In this document: piece by piece, positions 33,202 through 41,942 of the stretch
How positions within the stretch are numbered: the first letter of the stretch is position 1
How the letters are laid out: each line of letters begins with the position of its first letter
Assembly (NCBI RefSeq): GCF_900112575.1
Contig: NZ_FOMH01000001.1
Coordinates: 1-64,000, forward strand
Source of the DNA: Flavobacterium phragmitis
Lineage (GTDB): Bacteria > Bacteroidota > Bacteroidia > Flavobacteriales > Flavobacteriaceae
Direction of reading: 5' to 3'
Length of the DNA: 64,000 bases
Notes under the pieces: model-generated
Databases searched by the model: none
Told to the model about the DNA's origin: nothing
What the model saw: the letters and a program-made list of their open reading frames with translations, nothing else
Made by a program: the position numbers and the translations under genes

Positions 33202-35004
33202 ATGGGTTTAGTTACCGCGAAAGAAGTTGCAAAGGCAATAAATGTTGAAAAGTACGGAGTTCTCGGTACATTTTCTGGCTGGATTCTTATGAAGGTTCTT
33301 AAGATCTCTACCCTTAATAAAATTTACGATCGTAATAAACATTTGGAAGACCTTGCGTTTTTGAACGGAATTTTGGATGAGATGGAAATCAAATTTGAAA
33401 TACCGGAAGAAGATTTAAAACGTCTACCAAAAGATGGTGCCTATATCACGATTTCTAATCATCCGCTTGGAGGAATTGATGGTATTTTGCTTTTGAAATT
33501 AATGCTTGAAAGAGAACCAAATTTCAAAATCATTGCCAACTTCCTGTTACACAGAATTGTTCCGATGAAAAAATATATTATGCCGGTTAATCCTTTTGAA
33601 AACCATAAGGATGCAAAATCGAGCGTAATTGGTATTAAGGAAACCTTACGTCATTTAAGTGATGGAAAACCGTTGGGAATTTTCCCTGCCGGAGAAGTTT
33701 CAACTTATAAAGATGGAAAATTAGTAGTAGATAAACCTTGGGAAGAAGGCGCTCTGAAATTAATCAGAAAAGCTAAAGTTCCGGTTGTTCCAATTTATTT
33801 TCATGCTAAAAACAGTAAATTATTCTACTGGCTTTCTAAAATTGATGACACTTTAAGAACGGCAAAATTGCCTTCTGAACTATTAACTCAGAAAGACCGT
33901 GTGATTAAAGTTCGTATCGGAAAACCGATTTCTGTTAGTGAACAAAACGAAATCGAATCTTTTGAAGAATACTCAGAGTTCTTAAGAAAGAAAACCTATA
34001 TGCTGGCCAATCCGTTTGAGAAAGACACCAAACTGCTTGACACTGCAAGTCTTAAAATACCAAAAGCGCCAAAAAAAATCGTAACGCCAGCAAGCGAATC
34101 AAAACTGATTGATGAAGTTCAGGCTTTAAGAGACAGCGATGCAAGATTCCTACAAAGCAAAAACTACGAAGTTTTCTTTGCAAGTGCCAAACAGATACCA
34201 AACATTTTACACGAAATTGGTCGTCTTCGCGAAATTACTTTCCGTGAAGTGGGCGAAGGAACAAATGAATCTATCGATATAGACGAATACGATCAATATT
34301 ATCACCATATGTTTTTATGGGATGATGAGACCAAAAAAATTGCCGGAGCTTACCGAATGGGATTAGGTTCTGAGATTTATCCTAAATACGGAATCGAAGG
34401 TTTTTATTTAACGGATCTTTTCAGATTTGAGCCGGAACTTCATGACATGATGCACAAGTCGATTGAAATGGGCCGTGCTTTTATTGTAAAAGAATATCAG
34501 CAAAAACCAATGCCTTTGTTCTTATTATGGAAAGGTATTATTCATACAACATTACGTCATCCTGAACATAAATATTTGGTTGGTGGTGTAAGTATCAGTA
34601 ATCAGTTCTCCGATTTCTCTAAATCTTTGATGATTGAGTTTATGAAATCAAACTATTACGATCCGTATATTGCACAATACATTCATCCGAAGAAAGCATA
34701 CAAAGTTAAACTAAAAGATGCCGACAAGGATTTTATCTTCGATGAAGCAGAATCTGACTTGAATAAATTTGATAAAATTATTGACGAACTGGAGCCAGGA
34801 AACTTACGTCTTCCGGTTTTAATTAAGAAATACATCAAACAAAATGCACGTGTAGTTGCTTTTAACGTTGATCCACTTTTCAATAATGCTATCGACGGTT
34901 TAATGTACATCAGAATTGCAGATATTCCAGAAAGCACTATGAAACCGGTTATCGAAGAATTTCAGATTGAATTGGAAAAGAAATTATCTGAGAAAGAAGA
35001 TTAA
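33202..35004 (+). CDS. olsF: Bifunctional acyltransferase (OlsF-like): O-acyltransferase plus GNAT N-acyltransferase
   Basis: This 600-residue protein has two acyltransferase domains. The N-terminal half (about 80-270) is a PlsC-like domain with SNHPLGGIDG (His87 and Asp93, an HX5D variant of the usual HX4D) and GIFPAGEVSTYKDG. The C-terminal half (about 315-530) resembles OlsB-type ornithine N-acyltransferases: FFASAKQIPNILHEIGRLREITFREVGEGTN, KIAGAYRMGLGSEI, and EMGRAFIVKEYQ. OlsF enzymes make ornithine lipids by adding both fatty acids, and a flavobacterial homologue has been reported active. I assign olsF by domain order. It would act at the inner face of the cytoplasmic membrane. Confidence 0.8.
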   Translation: MGLVTAKEVAKAINVEKYGVLGTFSGWILMKVLKISTLNKIYDRNKHLEDLAFLNGILDEMEIKFEIPEEDLKRLPKDGAYITISNHPLGGIDGILLLKLMLEREPNFKIIANFLLHRIVPMKKYIMPVNPFENHKDAKSSVIGIKETLRHLSDGKPLGIFPAGEVSTYKDGKLVVDKPWEEGALKLIRKAKVPVVPIYFHAKNSKLFYWLSKIDDTLRTAKLPSELLTQKDRVIKVRIGKPISVSEQNEIESFEEYSEFLRKKTYMLANPFEKDTKLLDTASLKIPKAPKKIVTPASESKLIDEVQALRDSDARFLQSKNYEVFFASAKQIPNILHEIGRLREITFREVGEGTNESIDIDEYDQYYHHMFLWDDETKKIAGAYRMGLGSEIYPKYGIEGFYLTDLFRFEPELHDMMHKSIEMGRAFIVKEYQQKPMPLFLLWKGIIHTTLRHPEHKYLVGGVSISNQFSDFSKSLMIEFMKSNYYDPYIAQYIHPKKAYKVKLKDADKDFIFDEAESDLNKFDKIIDELEPGNLRLPVLIKKYIKQNARVVAFNVDPLFNNAIDGLMYIRIADIPESTMKPVIEEFQIELEKKLSEKED

Positions 35005-35017
35005 AACAATCTATCAT

Positions 35018-35064
35018 AAAAAATAAGACTCATAAAGCTAAACATTTATGAGTCTTATTTTTTT
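35018..35064. terminator. Bidirectional intrinsic terminator
   Basis: AAAAATAAGACTCATAAA pairs with TTTATGAGTCTTATTTTT around CTAAACA. It lies between convergent genes. Confidence 0.9.
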
Positions 35065-35073
35065 ATACTATTC

Positions 35074-36171
35074 TTAAACAACCTCTTGTCGTTCGAAACT
35101 AAATATTTCTTCCCCAATAGTATCCAGTTTATCCAGTATAAATTTAGAACCAGACTCTTTCATTACCGTCCATTCATTATCTGAAACTGGCACAATCCAT
35201 AAAAAATTAGTCTTTGAATCTCCAAAAGCGGGCACATTCATTTGAGGCAGAAGTTTTAATTTATTAGTCAACACTGCATACTTAAATTTATTGCTAATAA
35301 TGTTTTGGAATTCTACTGTATGCCCTTCCGCCAAAAAAGTGATATAATCCCAAGGTATTGTCGTAATGCCACTTATCAGACTTGCTACATTATTTATTTC
35401 ATCATTGGTTAATCCTGATTTCAAAATAATTCCAAGTTCGATTCTATTTACTTTACTTGGATCTTCATAATACATCTCAACTTTTGGCTGCGGTCGCAAT
35501 GATACCGCTACGGTTGCAAAAACAATTTTTTCTTGTCCTTCGTATACATAAAGACCTTTTGGAGGCCATTCTGAATTATCGATTGCATAATACTTCTCGC
35601 TTTCTCCAAATATATCATCGTAATAATGCAAAATTTTGGGCTGTAAAGATTGGAAAGGATTCTCCTCTTCGTTCCATGCTTTAATAAAAGAAATTGTATT
35701 ATTTACCCGTTTTCTCATTTCATTATCTTCAGAAAGCTCCCAGGCAAAATTGCCTTGACCAGCACAATCTCGAGCGTATCCGAAGAATCCTTCCTCTCCT
35801 CCCCAACTTGGAATTACAGCTAAAATTTCTCCATTTTCCAATAATGCAGCTCCATCTCCTTCTTCCAACCAGACAATTTCTAAGTTCTTCTCATTAAGAC
35901 TTTCTTGACCATCAGGAAATTTGCAAAATTCTTTGGGTAACATTGGTGGTACACCTTTTTCCATCAATTTCACCTCTATTTCTTCAGGTGCTTTACTTAA
36001 ATTTCTAATCCAGCAGCTTTTTACACCAAAATCTTCATTATCGCCAAACAAATAAAAATAAGCCGTTCTATTATCTTGTTCTACAATTGCAGTGATTGGA
36101 CAACTAGGACTTCTTAATTCAAGAATAACCTTGGGTTTTTCAATCTTATTATTTCTGCTAAATAATCCCAT
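35074..36171 (-). CDS. SUFU (suppressor-of-fused) domain protein, immunity-like
   Basis: This is a 365-residue cytoplasmic protein. The C-terminal half (about 185-350) matches the SUFU fold: ILHYYDDIFGESEKYYAI, GLYVYEGQEKIVFATVAVSLRPQPKVEMYYED, RIELGIILKSGL, ITTIPWDYITFLAEGHTVEF, and FLWIVPVSDNEWTVMKESGS. Bacterial SUFU proteins are best known as immunity proteins of polymorphic toxin systems. The N-terminal ~170 residues (SWGGEEGFFGYARDCAGQGNFAWEL) are a second, unrecognised domain. No toxin gene is adjacent, so the immunity role is inference. Confidence 0.8.
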   Translation of the reverse strand: MGLFSRNNKIEKPKVILELRSPSCPITAIVEQDNRTAYFYLFGDNEDFGVKSCWIRNLSKAPEEIEVKLMEKGVPPMLPKEFCKFPDGQESLNEKNLEIVWLEEGDGAALLENGEILAVIPSWGGEEGFFGYARDCAGQGNFAWELSEDNEMRKRVNNTISFIKAWNEEENPFQSLQPKILHYYDDIFGESEKYYAIDNSEWPPKGLYVYEGQEKIVFATVAVSLRPQPKVEMYYEDPSKVNRIELGIILKSGLTNDEINNVASLISGITTIPWDYITFLAEGHTVEFQNIISNKFKYAVLTNKLKLLPQMNVPAFGDSKTNFLWIVPVSDNEWTVMKESGSKFILDKLDTIGEEIFSFERQEVV

Positions 36172-36469
36172 AATTCTTTATTATTTTTTTTCAGATTAAA
36201 ATTCATATTGAAGTAACGATTTTTATTTTAAAAAAGCATTATCCTCAACAAAAACTCTTCGTCTTTACTCCATTAAATCAAAAACCCATTTGGAAAATCA
36301 AATGGGATTCTTACAATAATTCTCTGAAAATCTAGTATTACATTTTCTACTAATAAAACATTTATTACAGAAACCTTTTTGGCCAACAGCGGAACCTTCG
36401 CTTTATCCAGAGAAAAATCCCATCCTTTTTTGGTGGAAGGGATTTCTTAATTACAATTTTTATTTAAAA
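36172..36469. other. AT-rich intergenic region with two hairpins
   Basis: This 298-bp gap holds no gene. It carries CCCATTTG-GAAAAT-CAAATGGG at 36285-36306, and AAATCCC(A)TCC/GGA(A)GGGATTT at 36415-36445. The second lies just downstream of the DUF805 gene and probably terminates it on the minus strand. Confidence 0.55.
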
Positions 36470-36841
36470 CTAGTTAAGATCTTTTCCAATCTCCTTTAAG
36501 TCTTCGAGTTCGCTTTTAGGGTCTGCACCATATTGATTTGGACCTTTTTGTCCTTCCATAGCAGCCAAATATATATCATACAATGGAATGAGAATAAACC
36601 AACCGCTTTTACCAACATCGTGCATTCGTCGAACTCCAACTGCAATAGAAGGAATTAAAACTGCCAAACTAAATATGTAGGCTAGCATTGCAAGACTTGA
36701 CGAGATTATACCAAGTACTAAACTCAGAATTACACTAATTATAACGTTCACCAAAACAACCGTCCAAAATTCTTTTCTTCTAGCTCTTCCGTTAAAATTG
36801 GCATAGTTTTCAAAAACTACTTTTTTGTACATTTCTAACAT
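36470..36841 (-). CDS. DUF805 membrane protein
   Basis: This is a 123-residue inner-membrane protein of the DUF805 family. The N-terminal motif is FENYANFNGRARRKEFW. Three to four hydrophobic segments follow (about 24-45, 47-65, 80-100). VRRMHDVGKSGWFILIPLY and PNQYGADPKS are the family signature. The function is unknown. It is closely related to the DUF805 gene at 37336, and the two flank a TM2 gene. Confidence 0.9.
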   Translation of the reverse strand: MLEMYKKVVFENYANFNGRARRKEFWTVVLVNVIISVILSLVLGIISSSLAMLAYIFSLAVLIPSIAVGVRRMHDVGKSGWFILIPLYDIYLAAMEGQKGPNQYGADPKSELEDLKEIGKDLN

Positions 36842-36984
36842 AATATTCTTTTTTTCAATTATCCTACTCTTATGGATTTTCGGTTACTCCATGCTTACTA
36901 ATTAAAAGCAAGATTACCGACTGTTAAATTTATTTATAGGAATAAAAAGTCATTATTATATCAGATGAAGACATTTTTAGACAC

Positions 36985-37018
36985 AAAAAAACCCACTCAT
37001 TTCTGAATGGGTTCTTTT
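36985..37018 (-). terminator. Terminator of the TM2/DUF805 pair
   Basis: ACCCACTCATT pairs with GAATGGGT (one bulge), and the minus strand has a T run after the stem. It lies 22 bp past the TM2 stop. Confidence 0.7.
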
Positions 37019-37039
37019 AAAATATGATAGCTTATTAGA

Positions 37040-37318
37040 TTAAAACCAGCCTTTTTTTCCAACCTGATAAGTTTGGTAAAATTCTTCATCTGATTTTGTC
37101 AAATAAATGATTCCTTCAATAAATCCGATTATACCGCCAATTCCGCAAGTAACTACACCAATTACTAATTGTATAATTCCTTCCTGAGTATAACCTAAAA
37201 CAAATTTATGAATACCTAAATATCCAAAAAGTATTCCCATAATTCCGGCTAATACTTTCTTATTCTCTTGCCTTGGTTGAGACGGCGTATTCCAACTTTC
37301 TGGTTTTGTTGTTTCCAT
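37040..37318 (-). CDS. TM2-domain membrane protein
   Basis: This 92-residue protein has a soluble Pro/Gln-rich N-terminus (ETTKPESWNTPSQPRQ). Then comes a TM2 domain: KVLAGIMGILFGYLGIHKFVLGY with the Gly-His-Lys/Phe pattern, then a second membrane helix (IIQLVIGVVTCGIGGIIGFIEGIIYL). TM2 proteins are small two-helix membrane proteins of unknown role. It lies 17 bp downstream of a DUF805 gene on the same strand, so the two are probably co-transcribed. Confidence 0.9.
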   Translation of the reverse strand: METTKPESWNTPSQPRQENKKVLAGIMGILFGYLGIHKFVLGYTQEGIIQLVIGVVTCGIGGIIGFIEGIIYLTKSDEEFYQTYQVGKKGWF

Positions 37319-37335
37319 TTTTTATATTTATTTAG

Positions 37336-37752
37336 TTAATTATTAATTCCAATGTCATTAATTTCTCCATTTATATTTTTCGGGTCTGGTCCATAATAGT
37401 TGTCTCCGTACTCTCCTTCAGTTATTAATAAAACGAGCACCCAAATTGGTCCTGCCAAAGGAATTAAAGCAACTAAAATAGTCCAGCCACTTTTACCAAT
37501 ATCATGCATTCTTCTTACCGTAACAGCCAAAGATGGAATTAAAGAAGCTATTAAATACAGAAAAATTAGTCCGAATGCAATTGGAAAACCTATCATCCCA
37601 CCAGCTATTACTGAAATCATTACTGCTAAAATAATGAAACCAAAAAGAAGGAGAGATGTAACAAGACGAAAATACCAATATTCACTTCTTCTAGCTCTTC
37701 CGCTAAAATTTGCATAGTTCTGAAACATTGCAATTTTATACCATTCAATCAT
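37336..37752 (-). CDS. DUF805 membrane protein
   Basis: This is a 138-residue DUF805 protein. It has FQNYANFSGRARRSEYWYF at the start and three to four membrane helices (about 28-55, 57-75, 92-112). TVRRMHDIGKSGWTILVALIPLAGPIWVLVLL and the acidic end YGDNYYGPDPKN follow. It shares the RARR(S/K)E(Y/F)W and RRMHD(I/V)GKSGW blocks with the gene at 36470, so the two are probably tandem duplicates separated by the TM2 gene. The function is unknown. Confidence 0.9.
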   Translation of the reverse strand: MIEWYKIAMFQNYANFSGRARRSEYWYFRLVTSLLLFGFIILAVMISVIAGGMIGFPIAFGLIFLYLIASLIPSLAVTVRRMHDIGKSGWTILVALIPLAGPIWVLVLLITEGEYGDNYYGPDPKNINGEINDIGINN

Positions 37753-37932
37753 AATTAAATTTTGTCAATTTTCACAAAGTCTCCTCAGTAGTTCTCTATT
37801 TCAAAACAAGAGTTATTTAGACTCATTCTTCAAAACTTGGAAACAATATTATTAAAAATTAACAAATAAAACTAATCTCACTAAATAAAATTTACAAGAA
37901 AAAACTCGTTATTAAATTCTAAAGCCTGTAGG

Positions 37933-38883
37933 CTATTTTTTATCGTAAACTGCTTTAATTTTATCGACAATAACCTGCGCCAAACGCTCATGGCTTTCAA
38001 AAGTCCAGCCAGCGATATGAGGCGTAAGCAAAACATTCTTGGCTTCTAAAAGATACTGAAAGGCTTCAGGAGTATTCTTATCCTGAAAAAGAGTTTCGAA
38101 TGAAAGTTTCTCATATTCCAAAACATCAAGTCCTGCTCCTAAAACCTTTTTCGATTTCATCGCTTCAACTAAATCTGCAGTAACAATGTTTTTACCTCTA
38201 GATGTGTTAATGATCCAAAACGGCTTTTTAAATGCATTTATAAAGCCCGTATTAACCATTTTATCAGTTTCTGGAGTCCAAGGAAGGTGAAGACTTAAAA
38301 CATCTGTTTTTTCCTGTAATTCAGCCAGCGAAACTTGTTTGGCATTTTCATCACCAACATTATCCAAAATATCATAACAAAGCACTTCGGTATCAAAACC
38401 TCTCAGTTTTTTAGCAAATGCTTTTCCCATATTTCCGTAACCGATAATTCCAACTGTTTTGAGATCCAGTTCATGCCCGCGGTTGCTCTCTCGATTCCAT
38501 TGCCCTGATTTTACTTCGGCGTCGGCCTGATTCAGATTATTGAACAAAGACAAAATCATCCCCAAAGAATGTTCTGCAACGGCATTTCTGTTTCCTTCCG
38601 GCGCGGCGATAAGATGAATTCCTTTTTCAGCGGCATAATCACAATCAATACTTTCCAAACCAGCTCCTACTCTAGCTATAAACTGCAGGTTTGTTGCACT
38701 GTCTAAAAAAGTTTTATCAATCTTGAATCGGCTGCGGATTACGATTCCGTTGTAGTCTTGTATTTTTGCTTCTATCTCTTCTTTTGAAGATTTAAAATCG
38801 GCGTGATTTTCAAAACCCGCTTCTTCTAATTGGTTCCAGAGAACTGGATTATTACTGTCGATATGAAGAATTTTTATGCTCAT
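37933..38883 (-). CDS. D-isomer-specific 2-hydroxyacid dehydrogenase
   Basis: This is a 316-residue NAD-dependent dehydrogenase. The substrate domain (1-100, 285-316) contains IVIRSRFKIDKTFLD and FIARVGAGLESID with the catalytic Arg region. The NAD domain has VGIIGYGNMGKAFAKKL (GxGxxG, about 143-159), a glutamate in the Asp/Glu position, and HIAGW with the catalytic His near 293. It resembles phosphoglycerate dehydrogenase without the C-terminal ACT domain. It may feed serine synthesis, but no serB or serC is present, so I give no symbol. Confidence 0.88.
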   Translation of the reverse strand: MSIKILHIDSNNPVLWNQLEEAGFENHADFKSSKEEIEAKIQDYNGIVIRSRFKIDKTFLDSATNLQFIARVGAGLESIDCDYAAEKGIHLIAAPEGNRNAVAEHSLGMILSLFNNLNQADAEVKSGQWNRESNRGHELDLKTVGIIGYGNMGKAFAKKLRGFDTEVLCYDILDNVGDENAKQVSLAELQEKTDVLSLHLPWTPETDKMVNTGFINAFKKPFWIINTSRGKNIVTADLVEAMKSKKVLGAGLDVLEYEKLSFETLFQDKNTPEAFQYLLEAKNVLLTPHIAGWTFESHERLAQVIVDKIKAVYDKK

Positions 38884-38924
38884 TATTTTTTGATTTTTTA
38901 CAAAACAAAAATACAGTTAATTTG

Positions 38925-39058
38925 ATCTCGCGAAGACGCAAAGGCGCAAAGTTTTTTTGTAAACATCACAGAGATTTAAGAAGATTAGCTGTTTCTTTAA
39001 TTGAAGTTCCCTAATCAAAATAAAACTTTGTGCCTTTGTGTCTTTGTGGCAAATCCTT
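38925..39058. repeat. Intergenic imperfect inverted repeat
   Basis: CGCGAAGACGCAAAGGCGCAAAGTTTT on the left pairs imperfectly with AAAACTTTGTGCCTTTGTGTCTTTGTGGC on the right. It is a further copy of the GCCACGAAGGCACAAAG module and contains no convincing gene. Confidence 0.65.
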
Positions 39059-39080
39059 TTTTTATTGCTTAGATTTTTTC

Positions 39081-39088
39081 TAACTTTG
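39081..39088 (+). promoter_or_regulatory. -7 box of nhaA
   Basis: TAACTTTG matches TAnnTTTG, 52 bp before the ATG. A -33 box is not clear. Confidence 0.45.
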
Positions 39089-39140
39089 AAAGTATTCGGA
39101 TTAATAAAATCCATTCTCTAAATCTTCAGAATCCTTTCAG

Positions 39141-40286
39141 ATGAAATTAACCAAAACCTTTAAAGCCTTTTTTGAAAACGAAAAATCAGGAGGAATTATC
39201 TTGCTCTTTGTCACGATTTTATCTCTTTACCTAGCCAATTCCTCTTTTCAAGTTCCGTATGTTGCTTTTTGGGAAAAAGAAATTTCAGGACATTCTATCA
39301 CAGAATGGATAAACGATGGCTTAATGACCATTTTCTTCTTATTGATTGGATTGGAATTGGAACGCGAAATTTATCATGGTGAATTATCCAATTTCAAAAA
39401 TGCTTCTTTACCAATAGTCGCCGCTTTTGGCGGTATGATAGTTCCTGCTTCCATTTTCTTGGTATTAAATTATGGAACTACAACTCAAAACGGTGCAGGA
39501 ATTCCGATGGCTACAGATATTGCTTTTGCAATCGGGATTTTATCGCTTCTTGGGAATAAAGTTCCTGCTTCATTAAAAGTATTTTTAACGGCTTTGGCAG
39601 TTATTGATGATCTAGGCGCTATCATTGTTATCGCTGTTTTTTACAGCACATCTATTTCATTTTTAAATCTCGGAATTGCACTTGCTATTTGGTGCGTTTT
39701 GTTTGTTTTAAACCGAATGAAAATCCACAATTTGATTCCGTATTTAGTCGGCGGTGTTGTCATGTGGTATTTTATGTTAAATTCAGGCGTTCATGCGACT
39801 ATAACAGGAGTCATTTTAGCTTTTGTAATTCCGTTTGGCGATGGCGGAGAAAAAACATCTTCTTATAAACTGCAGCATTTTTTGCATCAGCCGGTAGCCT
39901 TTTTTATATTACCGCTGTTTGCTGTCGCCAATACAGCTTTAACCATAACCGAAAACTGGCACGAAGGATTAAATCACTCGAATTCATACGGAATTATTCT
40001 AGGGCTTGTTGTAGGTAAACCACTAGGCATTTTATTATTTTCTTCTGTTGGTGTAACTTCAGGTTTATGCATTCTTCCAAAAAACTTAAAATGGGCACAC
40101 ATTTTAGGTGCAGGAATGCTAGGTGGGATTGGTTTTACAATGTCAATTTTTATAACAGTTTTGGCCTTTAAAAATCCTGAAATAATTGTTTTCTCTAAAA
40201 TCGCCATTCTGATTGCCTCCTTCTTAGCAGGCTTTATTGGTTTTGTGTATTTAAAGTATATTTTGAATAAAAACACAGTAATTTAA
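39141..40286 (+). CDS. nhaA: Na+/H+ antiporter NhaA
   Basis: This 381-residue inner-membrane antiporter exports Na+ in exchange for protons, supporting pH and salt homeostasis. It has about 11-12 helices. Family motifs are INDGLMTIFFLLIGLELEREI, MATDIAFAIGIL, and TALAVIDDLGAIIVIA with the two ion-binding Asp residues. VHATITGVILAF, FFILPLFAVANTA and LGGIGFTMSIFI follow. Length is close to E. coli NhaA (388). It is followed after 9 bp by a small lipoprotein gene. Confidence 0.97.
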   Translation: MKLTKTFKAFFENEKSGGIILLFVTILSLYLANSSFQVPYVAFWEKEISGHSITEWINDGLMTIFFLLIGLELEREIYHGELSNFKNASLPIVAAFGGMIVPASIFLVLNYGTTTQNGAGIPMATDIAFAIGILSLLGNKVPASLKVFLTALAVIDDLGAIIVIAVFYSTSISFLNLGIALAIWCVLFVLNRMKIHNLIPYLVGGVVMWYFMLNSGVHATITGVILAFVIPFGDGGEKTSSYKLQHFLHQPVAFFILPLFAVANTALTITENWHEGLNHSNSYGIILGLVVGKPLGILLFSSVGVTSGLCILPKNLKWAHILGAGMLGGIGFTMSIFITVLAFKNPEIIVFSKIAILIASFLAGFIGFVYLKYILNKNTVI

Positions 40287-40295
40287 TCTTCTATT

Positions 40296-40817
40296 ATGAC
40301 TAATTTTCGATTTTTTCTTCTGTTTATTTCTTTCTTGACTTTCACTTCCTGCAATCAAAAAACAGGGCAACTTTCTTCTATTGAAACTGTAAAAAATGAA
40401 AAAATAGTTTCCAAAGAAAATCCTAAAAATGAAGTTGAAGGAACATATATAAATACAACAGGTGATTGTCCGATTTCTGTAATTATTTCCAAAGACAAAA
40501 ACGAATACCAATATATTTTTAAAACGGCTATTCGCACTTTAAAAGGAAAAGCTAAATATTCACAAAACAGTTCTGGAGAAAAGTATCTTGTTCTAGAAGG
40601 AATTCAATGGGATGAATACGAAGGTGATATTAGCAATGAAGAAGAAAATGATTCTGTTTCTCCAAAAGATCTTGAAATTCCAGTTGGTATTGATGCTTTG
40701 TATGTAAAAGATACTTTGACAATTCAAAATTATGGTAATGCTATGAATTCTTATACTAAGATTTCCGAATGTGGGTTGAAGTACATACAGCTGATAAAAT
40801 CAAATTCCAAAAAATAA
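40296..40817 (+). CDS. Hypothetical lipoprotein
   Basis: This 173-residue protein has an SPII signal (FLTFTSC, Cys19), then a Lys/Glu-rich linker. A beta-rich domain starts at EGTYINTTGDCPISVIISKDKNEYQYIFKTAIRTLKGKAKY and continues to YTKISECGLKYIQLIKS. Two Cys (in GDCP and ECGLK) may form a disulfide. The pattern resembles small 'lipocalin-like' lipoproteins, but I do not recognise a named family. It is 9 bp after nhaA and probably co-transcribed. Confidence 0.75.
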   Translation: MTNFRFFLLFISFLTFTSCNQKTGQLSSIETVKNEKIVSKENPKNEVEGTYINTTGDCPISVIISKDKNEYQYIFKTAIRTLKGKAKYSQNSSGEKYLVLEGIQWDEYEGDISNEEENDSVSPKDLEIPVGIDALYVKDTLTIQNYGNAMNSYTKISECGLKYIQLIKSNSKK

Positions 40818-41047
40818 AAATCCCAAATTCCAATTCCAAGCTATTCGATAATGTTTGTCATTCTGAGGAACGAAGAATCACACTAGAAACTCCGCATTCA
40901 AAATCGTCAATCTTTGCCGACTTACTCTTGTGATTCTTCGTTCCTCAGAATGACAAAACTAGGCTTTAACTTTACAAAACAAAAAATTCCAAACCCCAGC
41001 AAAATTGGAATTTGGAATTTATCCCGAAGCCTCGGGATTGGAATTTC
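40803..41047. repeat. Palindromic intergenic block with a perfect 29-bp arm pair
   Basis: Arms 40854-40882 and 40929-40957 are exact reverse complements over 29 bp (each contains TTCTGAGGAACGAAGAATCA or its complement). AATTCCAAATTCC-type repeats flank them on both sides. It overlaps the last codons of the lipoprotein gene and extends to proC. Confidence 0.85.
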
Positions 41048-41054
41048 TTTAAAA

Positions 41055-41831
41055 CTAACCTTTAATCTGTTTCAAAGAGGTTTTGATTCCTTTAATTAAT
41101 GACGAACTGAAACCATTATGTTCCATTTCATTTAAACCGACAATTGTACAACCTTGTGGAGTTGTTACGCGGTCAATTAATTGTTCTGGATGCACTCGTT
41201 CTTCTAAAAGCATTTTGGCGGCTCCTTTTACAGTTTGAGCCGCAATGGCTAAAGCGGTATTAGAATCAAATCCAATTTCGATTCCTGCCTGCATAGAAGC
41301 TCGGATATAACGTAATGCATAAGCGGTTCCACAAGCACCTAAAACGGTAGCCGCATCCATTAATTTTTCGTCAATTACAGGAGCTGTTCCTAAATCTTGA
41401 AACAAGTCAACAATTGGCGCAGCATTTTCTTTGTATTTTTCAGGGAAAGAAATACAGGTTGCTGATTCTCCAAATTGTGCCGCAATATTTGGCATAATAC
41501 GCACAACCGGATATTCAAAATTTGTTTTGGTCTGAAGCATTTCCAAAGACAATCCGCTTACTGCAGAAGCAATGGTTTTGTTTTGGATAACAGGTAAAAT
41601 TTCAGCTAAAACAACATCAACCTGATACGGTTTTATCGTTAAAATTACCACATCGGCTTCTTGAATATTGTGTTTGTTATCTTTAGATACAGTGATTCCG
41701 TATTCAGATAAATACTGAATACTTGCTGTATTTCTTCTGGTAACGGTAACTTGATTGTTTTTCGAAAATTTAGCGATTCCCAAGGCAATAGAAACCCCAA
41801 GGTTCCCTCCTCCAATAATGTGTACTTTCAT
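41055..41831 (-). CDS. proC: Pyrroline-5-carboxylate reductase
   Basis: It catalyses the last step of proline synthesis: NAD(P)H reduction of pyrroline-5-carboxylate. The 258-residue protein has the dinucleotide site HIIGGGNLGVSIALGIA (4-20), VVILTIKPYQVD, SAVSGLSLEMLQ and RIMPNIAAQFGESAT. The C-terminal dimerisation signature contains RVTTPQGCTIVGLNEME (usual VTSPGGTT). It is somewhat shorter than E. coli ProC (269). It is a single gene bordered by repeats on both sides. Confidence 0.93.
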   Translation of the reverse strand: MKVHIIGGGNLGVSIALGIAKFSKNNQVTVTRRNTASIQYLSEYGITVSKDNKHNIQEADVVILTIKPYQVDVVLAEILPVIQNKTIASAVSGLSLEMLQTKTNFEYPVVRIMPNIAAQFGESATCISFPEKYKENAAPIVDLFQDLGTAPVIDEKLMDAATVLGACGTAYALRYIRASMQAGIEIGFDSNTALAIAAQTVKGAAKMLLEERVHPEQLIDRVTTPQGCTIVGLNEMEHNGFSSSLIKGIKTSLKQIKG

Positions 41832-41871
41832 TCTTCTTGGTTTGAATTTATGATGGCTGATTAACAGTATA

Positions 41872-41940
41872 TTTTCCGCCTGTAAATTACGCAGATTTTA
41901 GAGATTTTAAATCACTCTAAAGGGCTAATTTGTGGCAAAA
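41872..41940. repeat. Short intergenic repeat remnant
   Basis: TTACGCAGATTTTAGAGATTTTAA and AATTTGTGGCAAAA match the modules seen near 22.0, 54.3 and 61.4 kb. It lies between proC and mgtE. Confidence 0.45.
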
Positions 41941-41942
41941 AT

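Noticed and set aside
38917..39114. Minus-strand frame of 65 codons before nhaA
   Set aside because: It lies entirely in an intergenic inverted repeat and encodes the translated repeat modules.
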